Of a stretch of DNA of 64,000 nucleotides, positions 22,994 through 34,415 are shown piece by piece. The DNA is taken from NCBI GenBank assembly GCA_030549495.1, contig JAUIRK010000297.1:248001-312000 (forward strand). The letters are read 5' to 3'. Origin of the DNA: Nectonema munidae (taxonomy: Eukaryota > Nematomorpha > Nectonematoida > Nectonematidae). Both the position numbers and the translations under genes were made by a program. A model generated the notes under the pieces. It made no database searches, was not told the DNA's origin, and saw only the letters and a program-made list of their open reading frames with translations. Position 1 is the first letter of the stretch, and the number at the start of each line of letters is the position of its first letter.

Positions 22994-23870
22994 AGATGAC
23001 TTCCGTGACCCTTTCTTATGTACACAGTATAACTATTGGGCTTCAGAGTAAAGCTTTGAATATTATAGAAGCCTCAGAAGACGTATCAGCTGTAATAAAT
23101 GCTTTAAGGAATGTGCGTGAAGATGGCGACGCTCTTCATGACAAAGAGTAAATTAAAAATATATTTAATGAATTAGAATGAAAATAATTAATTTTTATAT
23201 TATAGCTTCGAGCAAGCTAGTAAATTGGGTTAGCTAATTGGGTTGTTGGAGCTCAAATAAGTAGTCCACGTCGATGCGGGAGTAGAGAAAAACTCAAAAT
23301 CCTAAAACATATTTCAAGGTGCGCCTCACTTTGCCTTTTCTTGATTTTCTCATCAATTAAATCGAAAGAAGATTCACAGTTTTGCACACAACTGCAATGA
23401 AAAGTTTGAATCTAATACCTCAAGCACCCATGTGCATTCAAATATTGAAAGAAAAATCGAAACCTTTTTTTGATACATACAAAGATGACATACCAAATCA
23501 CATCTATGTTGAATATGAATTAGACTGTTGATGTACAAAATGGCAGACCGTTGAAAGTCTACCACCAACTATACAATTCAAGAAAGACTACCTTTTGCAA
23601 ATTTTTTCCCTAACATCAAGACACTACTTTGTATCTCCTCTACTCTACCAGTTGCAAGTTGCTCAGCAGAACGTGCTTTTAGTGGTTTACAATGTTTAAA
23701 GTCAAGTTTACGGTGTAATATGAAGACAAAGTGATTGAGTAAAAACTTTCACTTATTTATGTTCATCGAGACATAGAAATAAACATTGAAGATATTACTT
23801 TCTTTGTAAGAAGACACCCACGGTATCTAAGCATGAATAACTTCTTAACAGAGGAATGAATCTTAACTTA
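22994..23870 (+). pseudogene. hAT transposase C-terminal half (zinc finger MYM-type 1 / TTF-type)
   Basis: The + strand pieces run in order: RLQSKALNIIEASEDVSAVI and ALRNVREDGDALHDKE (23040-23150), FEQASKLG with a shifted SSPRRCGSREKL (23210-23290), ANFFPNIKTLLCISSTLPVA and CSAERAFSG (23600-23690), and VHRDIEINIEDITFFVRRHP to a stop (23765-23858). This is the C-terminal order of hAT transposases annotated as zinc finger MYM-type 1 or PRKRIR-like. CSAERAFS is the dimerisation signature. Several stops and frame changes show it is dead. The N-terminal half is absent. Confidence 0.7.
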
Positions 23871-23879
23871 AATTTTAAA

Positions 23880-24400
23880 GAATAAAGATATCAAAATTCA
23901 ACATTTTATGATTTTATATCATTTTTATTTATAAAGAAAAAAATAATATATGAAAAAAGATAGTGTGCGATAGATGTGGTGAGATTCCAGGCACCTCGGA
24001 ACTCCCTGAGTACGGCAGGGTATTTACCGTACTGATACTTAACTTATTGTTAAAAAAATTTTCAATCTTATTTGCAATTTTTTAATCTCAAAGGTTCATT
24101 ATCATCAATTCATTTTAGTTCGTTTCATTATAGCTTAATATCTTCTTTATATTTCCACCTATTTTCTTTTTTATTAACTATACTCGTTGCTAATTCAAAA
24201 TTCTTACATATTTCAAGTTGAGGTGAAGTTGAACTATCCTTGATTAATAAGTTTCATCAGATATTTTTTTCTTGAATTAACTACTTTTTCAATTATTTTT
24301 TCAAAATTAAATAAAATTTAAAAGTCAAGAAAAAAGCAAAAGATTTTTTTCTTCTGCTATTTTGGTGAAAAAAGAAATTAAATTTAAAACATCTAACAAA
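23880..24400. other. AT-rich spacer
   Basis: No feature recognised. Confidence 0.35.
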
Positions 24401-24404
24401 AAAA

Positions 24405-25160
24405 GAGTATTCCGTATATTTCCGTGTATAAGTCGATCTTTCCTTAAAAATCATCCCAAAATAGTATATGGTCTTATATATCGGTAATAAAAAGCTAACC
24501 TTTTCATCTTATCGCATATTGTTATATGTAACCAAGCCTAATCCTAGCCTGATACCTATGAGAGCTTGGTGCAGAATCTACTGGTGTAAATACTTCGTGG
24601 TTCGCCCTTGCTGTATTTTTTTATTGCTTGCAGAACTGGGTTCTCGTGAAAAATCAAAAGTGTTAAAACATGAAATCTTTTATTTCTTACTAAAATAAAA
24701 GAAAATAAGAATTTTAAAAACAAAACAAAATTTGCACAATCATCATCTGATACAAAAGATCCTCAAACGAATCCTCATTCGCTCTTCCATCATAGGGATC
24801 CATTTCGCATCTGATGAATCAAGTTTGGCTTTCTCATACAGCAGTCATCCTCTGTGCCATCCCTGCATTAGGGATACCGCATTTTTTAAGTGACTTGGTA
24901 CCTTAACACAAACTTGCACAACCAATGTAATGAAGCTGCACCATATGTTCGCCTTTTGTATAAGATTTTTGTGCAGCAGCATTCGGTTGGTCCATTTCCC
25001 TCTCAAATTATCGACACTACAGCGTGCGTCATGACGCCTGCAGAGATATTTTACAGCCCCCAGTAAAATTTCACTGATAGCAATGCTATATTCTCGTTTA
25101 TTACAAACCCAATTATAAGTATGGATGTGCAAGATACTGCATCTCAAATGAGACATCTTT
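24405..25160 (-). pseudogene. pogo/Jerky-like transposase C-terminal remnant
   Basis: The left edge holds TCCGTGTATAAGTCGA, a motif like the ends of some pogo-type elements. The - strand frame at 24845-25156 ends VPSHLKNAVSLMQGWHRG, and the next frame gives GTEDD, resembling the C-terminal W...C-I...LDGTEDD region of pogo/Jerky transposases. No catalytic block was found, so the assignment rests on the tail alone. Confidence 0.35.
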
Positions 25161-25400
25161 TAAAACATAGACAAAGCTCAGTTGGAAATGGAAGTAATTA
25201 CTCATAAAAATGATTTGCAATTAAAATGTGAAGTCAAAAATCCTAAATTATGGAAGCTAGTCAATGATCAAAAATTCCCCCTTTTGAAAGAAACCTATCA
25301 GAGATTATACTCATGCAGCCACATATGGTTCCACGTATATTTGTACAAACGATGAAAAAGTTATTGTAGCTTTTCCGAATTAACAACCTTACATATCTGA

Positions 25401-25485
25401 GGTAATGTTGCACTATCCGTGCATCGATAAACGTCTTTCCTAAGCAATTGGCTTTTTATCGATGCACGGATAGAGCAACATTACC
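25401..25485. mobile_element. 85-bp foldback MITE with 9-bp target duplication (Mutator-like)
   Basis: The arms 25401-25431 and 25455-25485 are near-perfect inverted repeats (GGTAATGTTGCACTATCC against the complement of GGATAGAGCAACATTACC). A 23-bp loop separates them. The flanks are a perfect 9-mer CATATCTGA at 25392-25400 and 25486-25494. A 9-bp duplication and GG/CC ends indicate a Mutator-type transposase. It is one of the smallest intact-looking elements in the window. Confidence 0.8.
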
Positions 25486-25499
25486 CATATCTGATCCAT

Positions 25500-28400
25500 T
25501 AGATTCTGGTTATTTGTAGACATTTTTCTCAAAACAGTAAGCACAATATTTTCATGTTAGTACATGTTGACTATTTCAAAGTTATGTGGCATGGTAATTA
25601 CACCCTCTACATTTGTGTGGAACAAAAGTAAGCAAGCGGCTTATATATCATAATGCATGTATCAATCAAGTGTATAGGAAAGGTTTAGTGAATGAACCTA
25701 AAGAGAAATAGCTGGTATTCATGATTTTGAATTGATTCGTATGATATCAATTGATGCAATGAAGTTTGACTGTTGAAATAAATGGAAGAACTTTGGGGAT
25801 AACTACCAATAAATATTACACTTGAGAATTCAACAGCGTTATACTTTTTGTCAAATCATTCAATACAAACGCATGAAATTCGGTCACATTTTCTGGTGTG
25901 TACAACTATTAATTATCAAACGTTGATTCAACAAACTTTAAAAAAATATGGCATGAAGATCCCAAAATTTTGGCTGATGTTATAACGACATTTGTTGATA
26001 CTTTGCACACGATATGCGAGAAGGATATGGCAACATTCTGATTTGTAGGCTGCATCCTTGGTATCAAGATCACTAACATGATGTTGGCAAGTTCTGTCGA
26101 TATTTCGCTTGCATTTCATATCTCTCTCCCACTCTTTTCTCCTCCGCTTTGTTGTTATTTACTGCAGGTTGGCTGGCTTTTCTCTTAACTTCTGTATGCA
26201 GACTTCTTGATTCAGCTTCTTAGTATGATGGACAATGAGATTTCATCCTCATTCTTTGAAATATGGAGACAAGTAGATTTCTTAGAATATGCCATTTTTC
26301 TTATAGTAGCTTCTCTTGAAAGGACTTTCAAGACTTTTATCTAGATACATGATATGGGCGATCTCCTTATCATTTGCTTTATTGGACCTTTGAAAACTTA
26401 TAAATTGAAAAATTGCGTACTATACTTTAGTAAACCTATTAATTTGACATAGTTAAATTAAGAGTTGTTTACTCTTGACATTGTTATTGTAAATTCCATT
26501 TGACAGAAGAAAAATATTACCCAACTATTTAAATATAAAGGTTTGATAAACCAAAAATTTAATAAAAAAGTTGAAAAAGAAATTATCAACCTCAAAATTT
26601 ATATTGATAAATTGTAATTAGAATCAATAAGAAGTTTAATGATGAACGATAACATATATCGGCAGGTTTCAACTTTTCAAATATTTCTGCAAAATGCATC
26701 TGTATAAATTAAAAACAGAAATACATTCAACACATATGAAAATAAAACAAATTATGTATTGCAGAAAAGAGAAGGTTTCAAAGGAACAAAATTTACTAAA
26801 AAAAACTTGGCCAAAATATCTTTAAAAACGATAACATTTTTCTCTTCACGCTTAAAAAACGAACACATCGCCAGGTATACGTGAGATCGGTTCAAAGTAG
26901 TGACAACTCAAAGGAGTGACAAATTAAATAATGTTCAAAGGAGTGGGTGACCAATCAAAAGAGTCAAACAATTAAATAGAAATCAATAGAGGGACAAAAT
27001 TTATCGCGTCTTAGTCGATGTTCAAACGATTACATAGTAAAATCAAAGGAAAACAAATACGCAAAATTTGTAAAGACAAATACTTATTTTTTTGTCACTT
27101 TTTTCATGTCACTGCTCCTTTGATTTATCGCTCCTATGAATTTCCGTATTTTTTGCCACTTTTTAATCGGTATATGCAGTATTGTTAGGCTCAATTCTTT
27201 AAAATTGTCTGAATTTATTTCGTCTTCATAGGCGTGTTGACTTGCTTGTGCATGATTTATATCTAGTGGACGTTGTCTATTTTGTTGAGGCAAAGGAAAC
27301 CTATTTCACTTCGTAGTGCGATGAAAAGAAGTTGTTCTATTTTTTCGATCTTGTAAAATGCTTCTGTTTTGAAGGTAGTCGCTTGCTTTACCTGTAATGT
27401 TCGTAGAATTCACATATATTTATTTCATTGGTATGGAGAATCTCTCTTCGATATATATATATTTACATACATAGCATTCATTGTCTTTTCATTCAAGCCA
27501 ACATTCTAAAGGGTTGATAAATCATATTTTCTTCATTTATGTGTTATTATTCCTGGCAATAAAGAACGTGGGAATGCATTTTTTATCCTAAGAAATGATA
27601 ATTCACCCATTTAATAGTGCAATCGGTTTCGACCAACGAGCTCCTTTGTATTCCTCCCAAATATTCAACACTATCCAGGCTACATTTGTGTTTTAATTGA
27701 TAGGTTTCAAATGCATTGCATTTTCTACACCTGATTTACAGGGAAACATACAAAAAAGAGAGATATAAAAAGGAAGCCGTCACACCATTCATTGCCACGG
27801 CGTGACGTCATCGTTTATCCTAAAAACATCATCTCATTCGAAAAAGCAGTCAGTCATCGAACTTGCTTATGTCTTAGCTCGGCTAATGGCCGTATTATAT
27901 GAAATTACCAGCAAACTTGCAAGAACTAAAGGAAATTAAGGCTGGCTAAATGCCTCTCTTTGATTTTGACTCCTTTCATCTTGGCTATTAAATTGACCGA
28001 GCTTTGAAGCATTCTTGTTAAAAAGTCAGTTTACTATCAACTTTTGCATACAAATTTTAACTTGGTTGACTATTCTCGTCAGACATTTTGCTTACGTCGT
28101 CTACCTACAGCCTCAAATAAGTACTTTTTGTGTCTTGTACTAAAGTGGCGCAGTAAGATGATTTCTTTCTAGGTTATTTCATACATTAGTTTTTTACATA
28201 AGTAGATAATGATCTTCAAAGCTTGGTGTTGAGGGCAAGTTGGTTGATGCTCACGCGCAGCCACTGGACGTCCAGCAATGTGGAACTGATGAGGCTTCAA
28301 TAGCCGAAACCGGTCTTTCACACAGTGCACGCTTAGTGATGATGATCAAAATAAATGAGAACTTACAATGTCTAGTTATATCTAATAAATAAGCTTGTAT

Positions 28401-29040
28401 GCACAATTATAATAAGTATTCGTTTTTTACTTTAAAAAAACAACTTTCCATTACGATACTCTTTTATAAGAAACAAAAAAATTAGCAGTAAAAGTTTTTT
28501 ACGAAAATCAAATTTCGAGTATTGAAAGTTTCTTTTTAAATTCTTTCGTTTTTATGAATAATTGCGCTCACGTCAGATGCACGAAAAGGCTTTGCTTACT
28601 TTTAAACAAATTTTGACAATTGTTGCTTCTGATGAAGTCAGCTACTTGGAAAAATGTTCACCGAAAGTTGTGCGTGACCGGAGATTTGGGGAAACGGATC
28701 TTTAGCCGAATGAATTTAACATTTTTTTTATAAACGTTGCTTTTACTTCCAGTAAATTTGTAAGCTTGTGATATATACAAATTTCAAACGCAATTTTTTT
28801 CTTTTATTATTCAAAACTTCAATACAAATCGTGTGATGGATATCTACTAAAAGTTACTTGCCAAATGGTCCATTTAGCCAAATGTCCCCTTTGTTGAAAT
28901 TTTTTTGGACAAATGTCCTTTCTCTAAATGTCTGTTATTTATGTTAAAAAACAGAAAGAAATGTAAAAGTATCAATCCAAACGAAGTTTTTTGGAACATA
29001 AATCAAATAAATTTTGTAATTTATAAGGCAAATAACGGTA
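25500..29040. other. Mostly unassigned non-coding stretch
   Basis: No exon or complete element could be supported. Weak signals are short CAAAGGAGTGACA-type repeats near 26890-27130 that may be the decayed inverted ends of a small element, and GATGAGGCTTCAATAGCCGA (about 28290), a motif like the 3' tails of some LINEs or SINEs. Neither is firm. Confidence 0.3.
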
Positions 29041-29596
29041 GATAGGTAGGTAGGTATGGAGATTTCTAAGCACTTTCCAGCTGGAGCTGATATGCTTGCA
29101 AGTCTGCTGGAATTTAGTCTTCAAAGTGTGCGTTTAGTCTTTGTGGGTCTTTCTGAAATAGAAAGGAAAATTTGGAAGATTTTCATGGCTGTAGACACTA
29201 GACTGGTTTGTAGAATGCATGCGTTAGTGATGATAATGGCTTATTGTTATTGGATATTTGGGGGAGGATTGAGTGTTTGGTTTGCAGAGAGTATTGGTTC
29301 GATTGTGGTTATGAGAAGGGAGAGATGTTTGATGAGTAATGGGTGTTGTAGAAGATCATGCAGAGAGGATTGAATATCTTTAAAAAAGTAGCGGCTTTTT
29401 CAAGGAGTCGGTGTAGGTGAAAATGAAATATTGGACAATAAAGGAGAATGTGTATAGGTGTTTCAATGTACGAACAGCTAAAAAGACCGAAAGGGTTTGA
29501 GTGAAGTTTGAATTTGAAGAAGTATGCATTACAAGGGCAATGGGATTAGAGCCAGAGAATGATGTTCCGAGGGAGTGAGTGAAAGTGTTTGTTTAA

Positions 29597-29720
29597 CCCA
29601 TTTAAGACCAAGCAAAGCAGACGATATCTAAAAAACGCAGACGATTTATATTAAAGTTTGAAAAAGGAGAGGAAGATAAAATTCTTTTTTTTCAAAAAGG
29701 GAAATTTGGTGTTAATTGGG
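29597..29720. mobile_element. TTAA MITE (piggyBac-like) inside the LINE
   Basis: TTAA at 29593-29596 and 29721-29724 flank CCCATTTAAGACC and its partner, complemented, CCCAATTAACACC. The inside holds two GCAGACGAT repeats. Related copies are at 45130 and 62330 (CCCTTTGAGGACC, CCATTTGAGGACG, both with GCAGRCGATT). The host LINE is the - strand element at 29045-31300. Confidence 0.65.
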
Positions 29721-30887
29721 TTAAGGGGGTTGTGAAAATGGCATAGATGTCGGAGGTGATGTGATGGTTGAGTCAATAGATTGTTGCCACTGCAGTAGTG
29801 TAGAGTTAGTTATTGTGTTTGTAAATGTGGAGATGGGTAGAGAAAATAAGGGTAGGATCTGTGAGTCGGAGATTTTTGATTTTGCAACGTAGTCGACAAG
29901 GTAGTTTTCGAAGCAGCTGGAATGAGCTGGGCACCAGATGATTTTTAATTCAAAGTGATAAGATAGGTGAATAAGTTTGCTTGCTAAACTATAAGTTGAA
30001 TGTCAGATTTTGTTTTCAAGTTTTAGGTCATTTATTAAATTTTGCGAGTCTGTGAAAAAAGTGATATATTTGAAGGAGGTAGAAAAGGAAGTTAGGTTAT
30101 TAAGGAGTATGTTGCAGGATAGTAATACTGCGTCAATTTCTCTTTCGTGTGCAGTGATTTCTGGATCTAGATTTTTGTGTTGGATAAGGAATGGGTTTTT
30201 TGTGTTTTGTAGGAAGAATGCGCATGCAGCTGAAGAGCGATGTTGTGATTTGGAACCGTCAGTGAAAATTGAAAGCGAACTGATAGTATTTGTTGTACGT
30301 TGGTGAGCTATAGAGTTTAGGGCAAGATATCTATGGTGACAGATGTTAGTGGTGTAAGGAGGAGACGAGGAAGGGTGGATGAGCTCGATTGGGTGATTTT
30401 ATGGTAGCACTTGATAATATGTTTTGTTAGGAGCAAACTGAATTAATAAGGAATTGTAGTACTGCAGTGATTGGGATGTTTGGGTTGTGTATAGGTTGGT
30501 GAAAGGATGTGGTGGGGGTGTAGAGCAGAAAATTATTAGATTATTTTTAAGAAGCGTTTTCTTTAGATTGAGATGGAGGGGTAGCGTGTTAGTGAATAAT
30601 TCAAGTTTTGTAGTTGGTGTAGTGTGATAGGCATTGGTGATAGAAAGGAGACACAGGCGATGAATTTTGTTAAGATGAGTAAGGGATGACTGATGTTTCA
30701 ACTCTGAGCCCCATGAAAGAATTCCATATTTGAGGACAGGGAAAATGAGACTTTTATAAATGAACTTTGTGATTTTTGGAGAAAGTCCCCATTTGTAAGA
30801 AATTGCGTTTTTAAGAGAGAAAAGAGTTTTGATTAATTTTTGTGAGGTGCTTTTGAAATGAGTAGAGAATTTTAAGTTGGGTTGGAA

Positions 30888-30989
30888 AGTGAGCCCAAGA
30901 TATTTTACTTGGTTCTGTCGATCTAATTTGTTTGTTGAAGTGAGCCCAAGATATTTTACTTGGTTCTGTGGATCTAATTTGTTTGTTGT
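30888..30989 (-). repeat. In-frame 51-bp tandem duplication in the LINE
   Basis: Units 30888-30938 and 30939-30989 are almost identical and encode NKLDPQNQVKYLGLT / NKLDRQNQVKYLGLT. The frame stays open because 51 is a multiple of three. It duplicates the segment just before the RT thumb. Confidence 0.8.
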
Positions 30990-31360
30990 GTTAAGTTGCA
31001 AGAGTAAAGCTTTAATTCTTTTGCGTGTGAAATGAATTAAGTAGAATTTATTAGGGTTAAAGGAAATTTTGTATTGTTGCGCTTTGAATTGGATTTGTTT
31101 TAGTAGGGAAAGAGATTGTTTAAGGTTTTCCTTTTGCTCAGAACTAGAAAAAGAGAAAAGAAGGTCGTCGGAATATCCCTGAGAAAAGTTAGAGTTGTTG
31201 TTGATAAAAGCAAGAAGGGGGTTGATGAGTAGTAACCAAAGTAGGTCAGATAAGCTGTCACCTTGAGGAGTAGAGAGAGAGAGAGCTCGCGAATATATGA
31301 GTTGTTGTTTTGAATTAGAATTAGAATGCGATGGCTAGGGTAATTGTGTATGAACTTAAT

Positions 31361-31388
31361 ATATGTATGTATGTATGTGTATGTATGA
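31361..31388 (+). repeat. (TATG)n microsatellite
   Basis: A short run of TATG/TGTATG at the truncated 5' edge of the LINE. Confidence 0.7.
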
Positions 31389-31839
31389 GCTTATAACGGT
31401 AAAAAACTTTGAAATTTAAATTAAAAAACAATTTCTATAAATTATGTTTTTATAATTTGACTTTTAAACCTTGGCAAACGAAATTTCTAAAATTTCACAC
31501 AGATTATTTTGATTATTAAATTCAATTAATTAAGCTAAAAAAACGGCACCAAAAATTAGAAATAATTGAAAAATCAAATTTCAAACTTAGAGAAAAATGC
31601 TGAATATTCCCACATTTGCTTAAATATATAAATAAATTTACCTACAATAAAATCGGAAGTAGTTACAAAAAATTTAGATAAAAAGAATGAAAGAGTGGAT
31701 CGAAAAATAGAATATTTTTTCACCTTTTCTATGACATAGTTTTATATATAGCATAAAAGTGTACACTTTTATCAGTGATAAAAAGTAGGAAAAAATAGTT
31801 CTATTTTGTGCACTAAGCGAAGTTCTCTCAGATTAGAAA

Positions 31840-32240
31840 GCTTGTGCTTTATGCGGCAGATCTGTTCTTATTTACGGAGCTCAGATTTTGGCTTTCAGAG
31901 AAATGGAATATTCTTCAGATATTCTGAGATAAACGAAAATTACAAACAAATGAGATGAGAATGTTAGGAATGATATGTGGACTCAAAAAAGTCAGAAATC
32001 TAATTCATGTTATTAATGTTAATAGATGTATAAAAATGGAAAGACGTAGGTGGTTTGGTTCAGATTCTGTGTCTTTCAGAGATAACGATGTAATCAAATG
32101 GTTTCTTAAAGATGTGTAAGTTTGGCCAGCTTATAAAGCCTAAAGAATCTTTAAGAAAAAGAAAACTTTTACCTTTGTGAAATATAAAACAGATGCTTGA
32201 TTATGTTTTAAGAAAAGTTCTATTAAAACCAAAACATATG
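31840..32240 (+). mobile_element. RTE-like LINE C-terminal fragment
   Basis: The + strand reads TNEMRMLGMICGLKKVRN, then CIKMERRRWFG, then DNDVIKWFLKDV, matching the RTE/BovB end (EMRMLRWxCGxxxxDxxRN ... RRLRWFGHVxR). An earlier frame piece, SVLIYGAQILAF, fits the preceding LIYGSExW block. Frame changes and stops are present. No catalytic part remains. Confidence 0.5.
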
Positions 32241-32249
32241 TTTCACTCA

Positions 32250-32918
32250 GCCTCGATATGGTTGATGAAGGCGGTTTTTTAAAAGATTTTAATAAAAAAA
32301 AATCAAAAAATGCATTTTTAATAAGTTACATAAATATTAGTTGCTAAGATGTCAGAAATAAAGTTGTTGCCATAACGAAGGAGTTAATGGTATGACAGTG
32401 AAGGATAAACTAAAAATAAAGAATTATGAACTGAAACTCTGTGCAGGGCTCAAATTATTATCAGGTGGTTAGCATTTAGTCACAACATGCTGAGGTAAGC
32501 CGGTTCACCATGAAAGACAAATAGCCAAGATTAGTGAAGCTAGCTTGATTTTCTGTCTCCAGTGCAACCAATCTTTTCATCACCCATTATAAGCCCTAAA
32601 CTTTATCTATCTTTCTTTATTTAATGTGGGTCTACCTTTGCTCCTTCTAACATAACAAAATTAAAATAATTTTTAAATGCTTAAAAAGTTTTTTGTGAAT
32701 TCAAAATGTGGAATAAAATTAAGTAAAAAAATTTTAGCATTAAATTCCAAGCAAATCTATATTCTATGATAAAAAAAATAATTTACAAGTTCATATATAG
32801 TTATGAACCATAATTCTTTTTACGTTAATAATATTTAGTAGATCTCCTTTTGAAGTCAACAAAATTTCTTGTTAATTCTTGCAGCAATCTCCTATAATCA
32901 TACTTTCTTCTTTGAATA
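32250..32918. other. AT-rich spacer
   Basis: A tRNA-like GGTGGTTAGCATTTAG ... CCGGTTCACC near 32465-32510 may be a decayed tRNA or SINE head. It is too weak to call. Confidence 0.3.
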
Positions 32919-33230
32919 CAGTCAACCCTCATTAATCCGAACAGAACATTGAAAAAATTATTCGAATAATGAAATAAACCGGATTGTGAAAGAAATAATG
33001 ATTATCCCTACATATTTTTCGGAGTTAAAATAATACGATGATATTAGTGAAATATTGCCAATATAATTCAAATATTTTACCAAAAATGTCAAATGCTTAT
33101 ACTTTTATTAAAAAATGTTAATCTTTTTATCCTTCCAGCTTTCAGCGGTGAAAAGAAAAGAAAAAAGTTTTTATTTATAAGGATAAGAAGGATTGGGACT
33201 AATGAAGTCCTAATTAACGAGAGTTGACAA
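32919..33230. mobile_element. pogo/Tigger-type MITE
   Basis: The left end is CAGTCAACCCTCATTAATCC; the right end, complemented, is TTGTCAACTCTCGTTAATTA. TA lies on both sides. CAGTCAACCCTC-type ends belong to pogo-family non-autonomous elements. There is no coding sequence, and the length is about 310 bp. Confidence 0.65.
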
Positions 33231-34415
33231 TAAATCTCAAAAAAAAAGTAATGTCAGAAATCATATGAATTTTAATAAATTTTGTAGGAATAAATTTGTG
33301 TATTTAATTTTTTCATTTTAAACTTTTCAAAAAAGTTACCATAGTTGCGGGCCTCATAAAGAATTTTAAGTTTAAAATTAGCTCATCATAGCAAAAGATT
33401 GGACATCCCTGTTCTAGATGCTTAAGATATGATTCAACAAGCATGGTCATTTAGTTACCACTGAAACTATAAAAAATTTTTCGAACAGTGATGAATTTTT
33501 TCAAACTTTGTGAATCACATAGAACTAATGTATCCTTGATGAAATACATAAAATTTTGATATTTTAATCGATACGAAAAAATTATTGATACCTGAAATTT
33601 CGGCTCAAGCTATATTTGTATCTATATATACATATATAGGATATATATAGATAGATATTGGGTTATAGTGATTTTTGTGGACGACTTTTTTTTCGGACTC
33701 ACGTGACCCAAAAATTACTGGATAAAATTAAAAAAAATTTTTTTTATTTAGGATCATATTATATGAAGAGTGTCCTTAGAATACTCTCTTTTTAAAAATG
33801 TTCTCATATTTTGCTACAAAATATCTAAATTCTACGATTCATCATTCACTGATTTTCTTATTCTCTTCGCTCATCAGTCACATCTTGCACTTTACCATTT
33901 AACTCTTTGTTTTCTATATATGATGGTGCTGATGTATTTTTCAGTTTCCTATGCTATATTATGCATGATATATAGAAAACACATGATGAATAGGGGTCAA
34001 ATTAATTTAATGTATATTCTGCCTTTAAATTGTATGAAATAAGTTCAATTTATGAATGTTTGATTTAATCATAAAATTTTAATGATATGAGATAAGTCGA
34101 TTTTTTTTGAAAGTTCCACATTTGCAAATATTCAACTATGCGAAATATAATGCTTTCATGGAACACAGAGATTTATGCAATATCTCTACTTCCTTGTGTC
34201 CAAACAACTGCCTTCCTCCACATTTTCTCTTCCTTTGCCCGTTTGCATCAAATGCGAAGAGAGGGAAAACGTTGCATAAATCGTAGTATTCTATGCATTT
34301 ACGCTTGTCATTCGCTGTAAACATTTTAATGGCAGTATTTTTATTTTCAAAATAAGCAGATAAATGAGATTGGGGTTGTTGGAGTTAAAACGTGTAAGAA
34401 AATGTTGAAAGTGGC
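33231..34415. other. AT-rich stretch upstream of the receptor gene
   Basis: No element ends or exons recognised. Openings at 33770-34042 and 34136-34324 show no family features. The latter segment is less AT-rich than its surroundings and could be transcribed leader, but nothing proves this. Confidence 0.3.

Larger units (their letters stand above)
29045..31300 (-). mobile_element. I/R1-type LINE, 5'-truncated, with RT thumb and RNase H
   Basis: The - strand order is: a reverse transcriptase motif TPQGDSLSDLLW and YSDDLLF (usual YADD) near 31180-31280; the long frame 30399-31001 with VKYLGLTFQPNLKFSTHF, YKSLIFPVLKYGILSWGSEL and on; RNase H at 29870-30300 with IFTDGSKSQHRSSAACAFFL, AHEREIDAVLL, FFTDSQNLINDL and WCPAHSS (D-E-D-H set present); then a C-terminal IETPIHILLYCPIFHFHLHR knuckle region. 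The 3' end is a short (CCTA)n tail near 29055. A stop follows the second RNase H Asp block and a MITE sits at 29597. The 5' half of the RT and ORF1 are missing. Confidence 0.75.

Noticed and set aside
28195-28345. A SINE or LINE tail with CAATAGCCGAAACCGGTC
   Set aside because: The motif recalls known 3' tails, but no head, coding part or second clear copy could be found in the window.
29056-29373. 105-residue + strand frame
   Set aside because: It is antisense to the C-terminal and 3' part of the I/R1-type LINE.
32465-32510. tRNA-like A and B boxes
   Set aside because: Spacing is roughly right but the stems do not pair and no tail is present.
34136-34324. Overlapping open frames on both strands just upstream of the receptor
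   Set aside because: Less AT-rich than the flanks, but neither reading has a family pattern and no splice link to the receptor was found.
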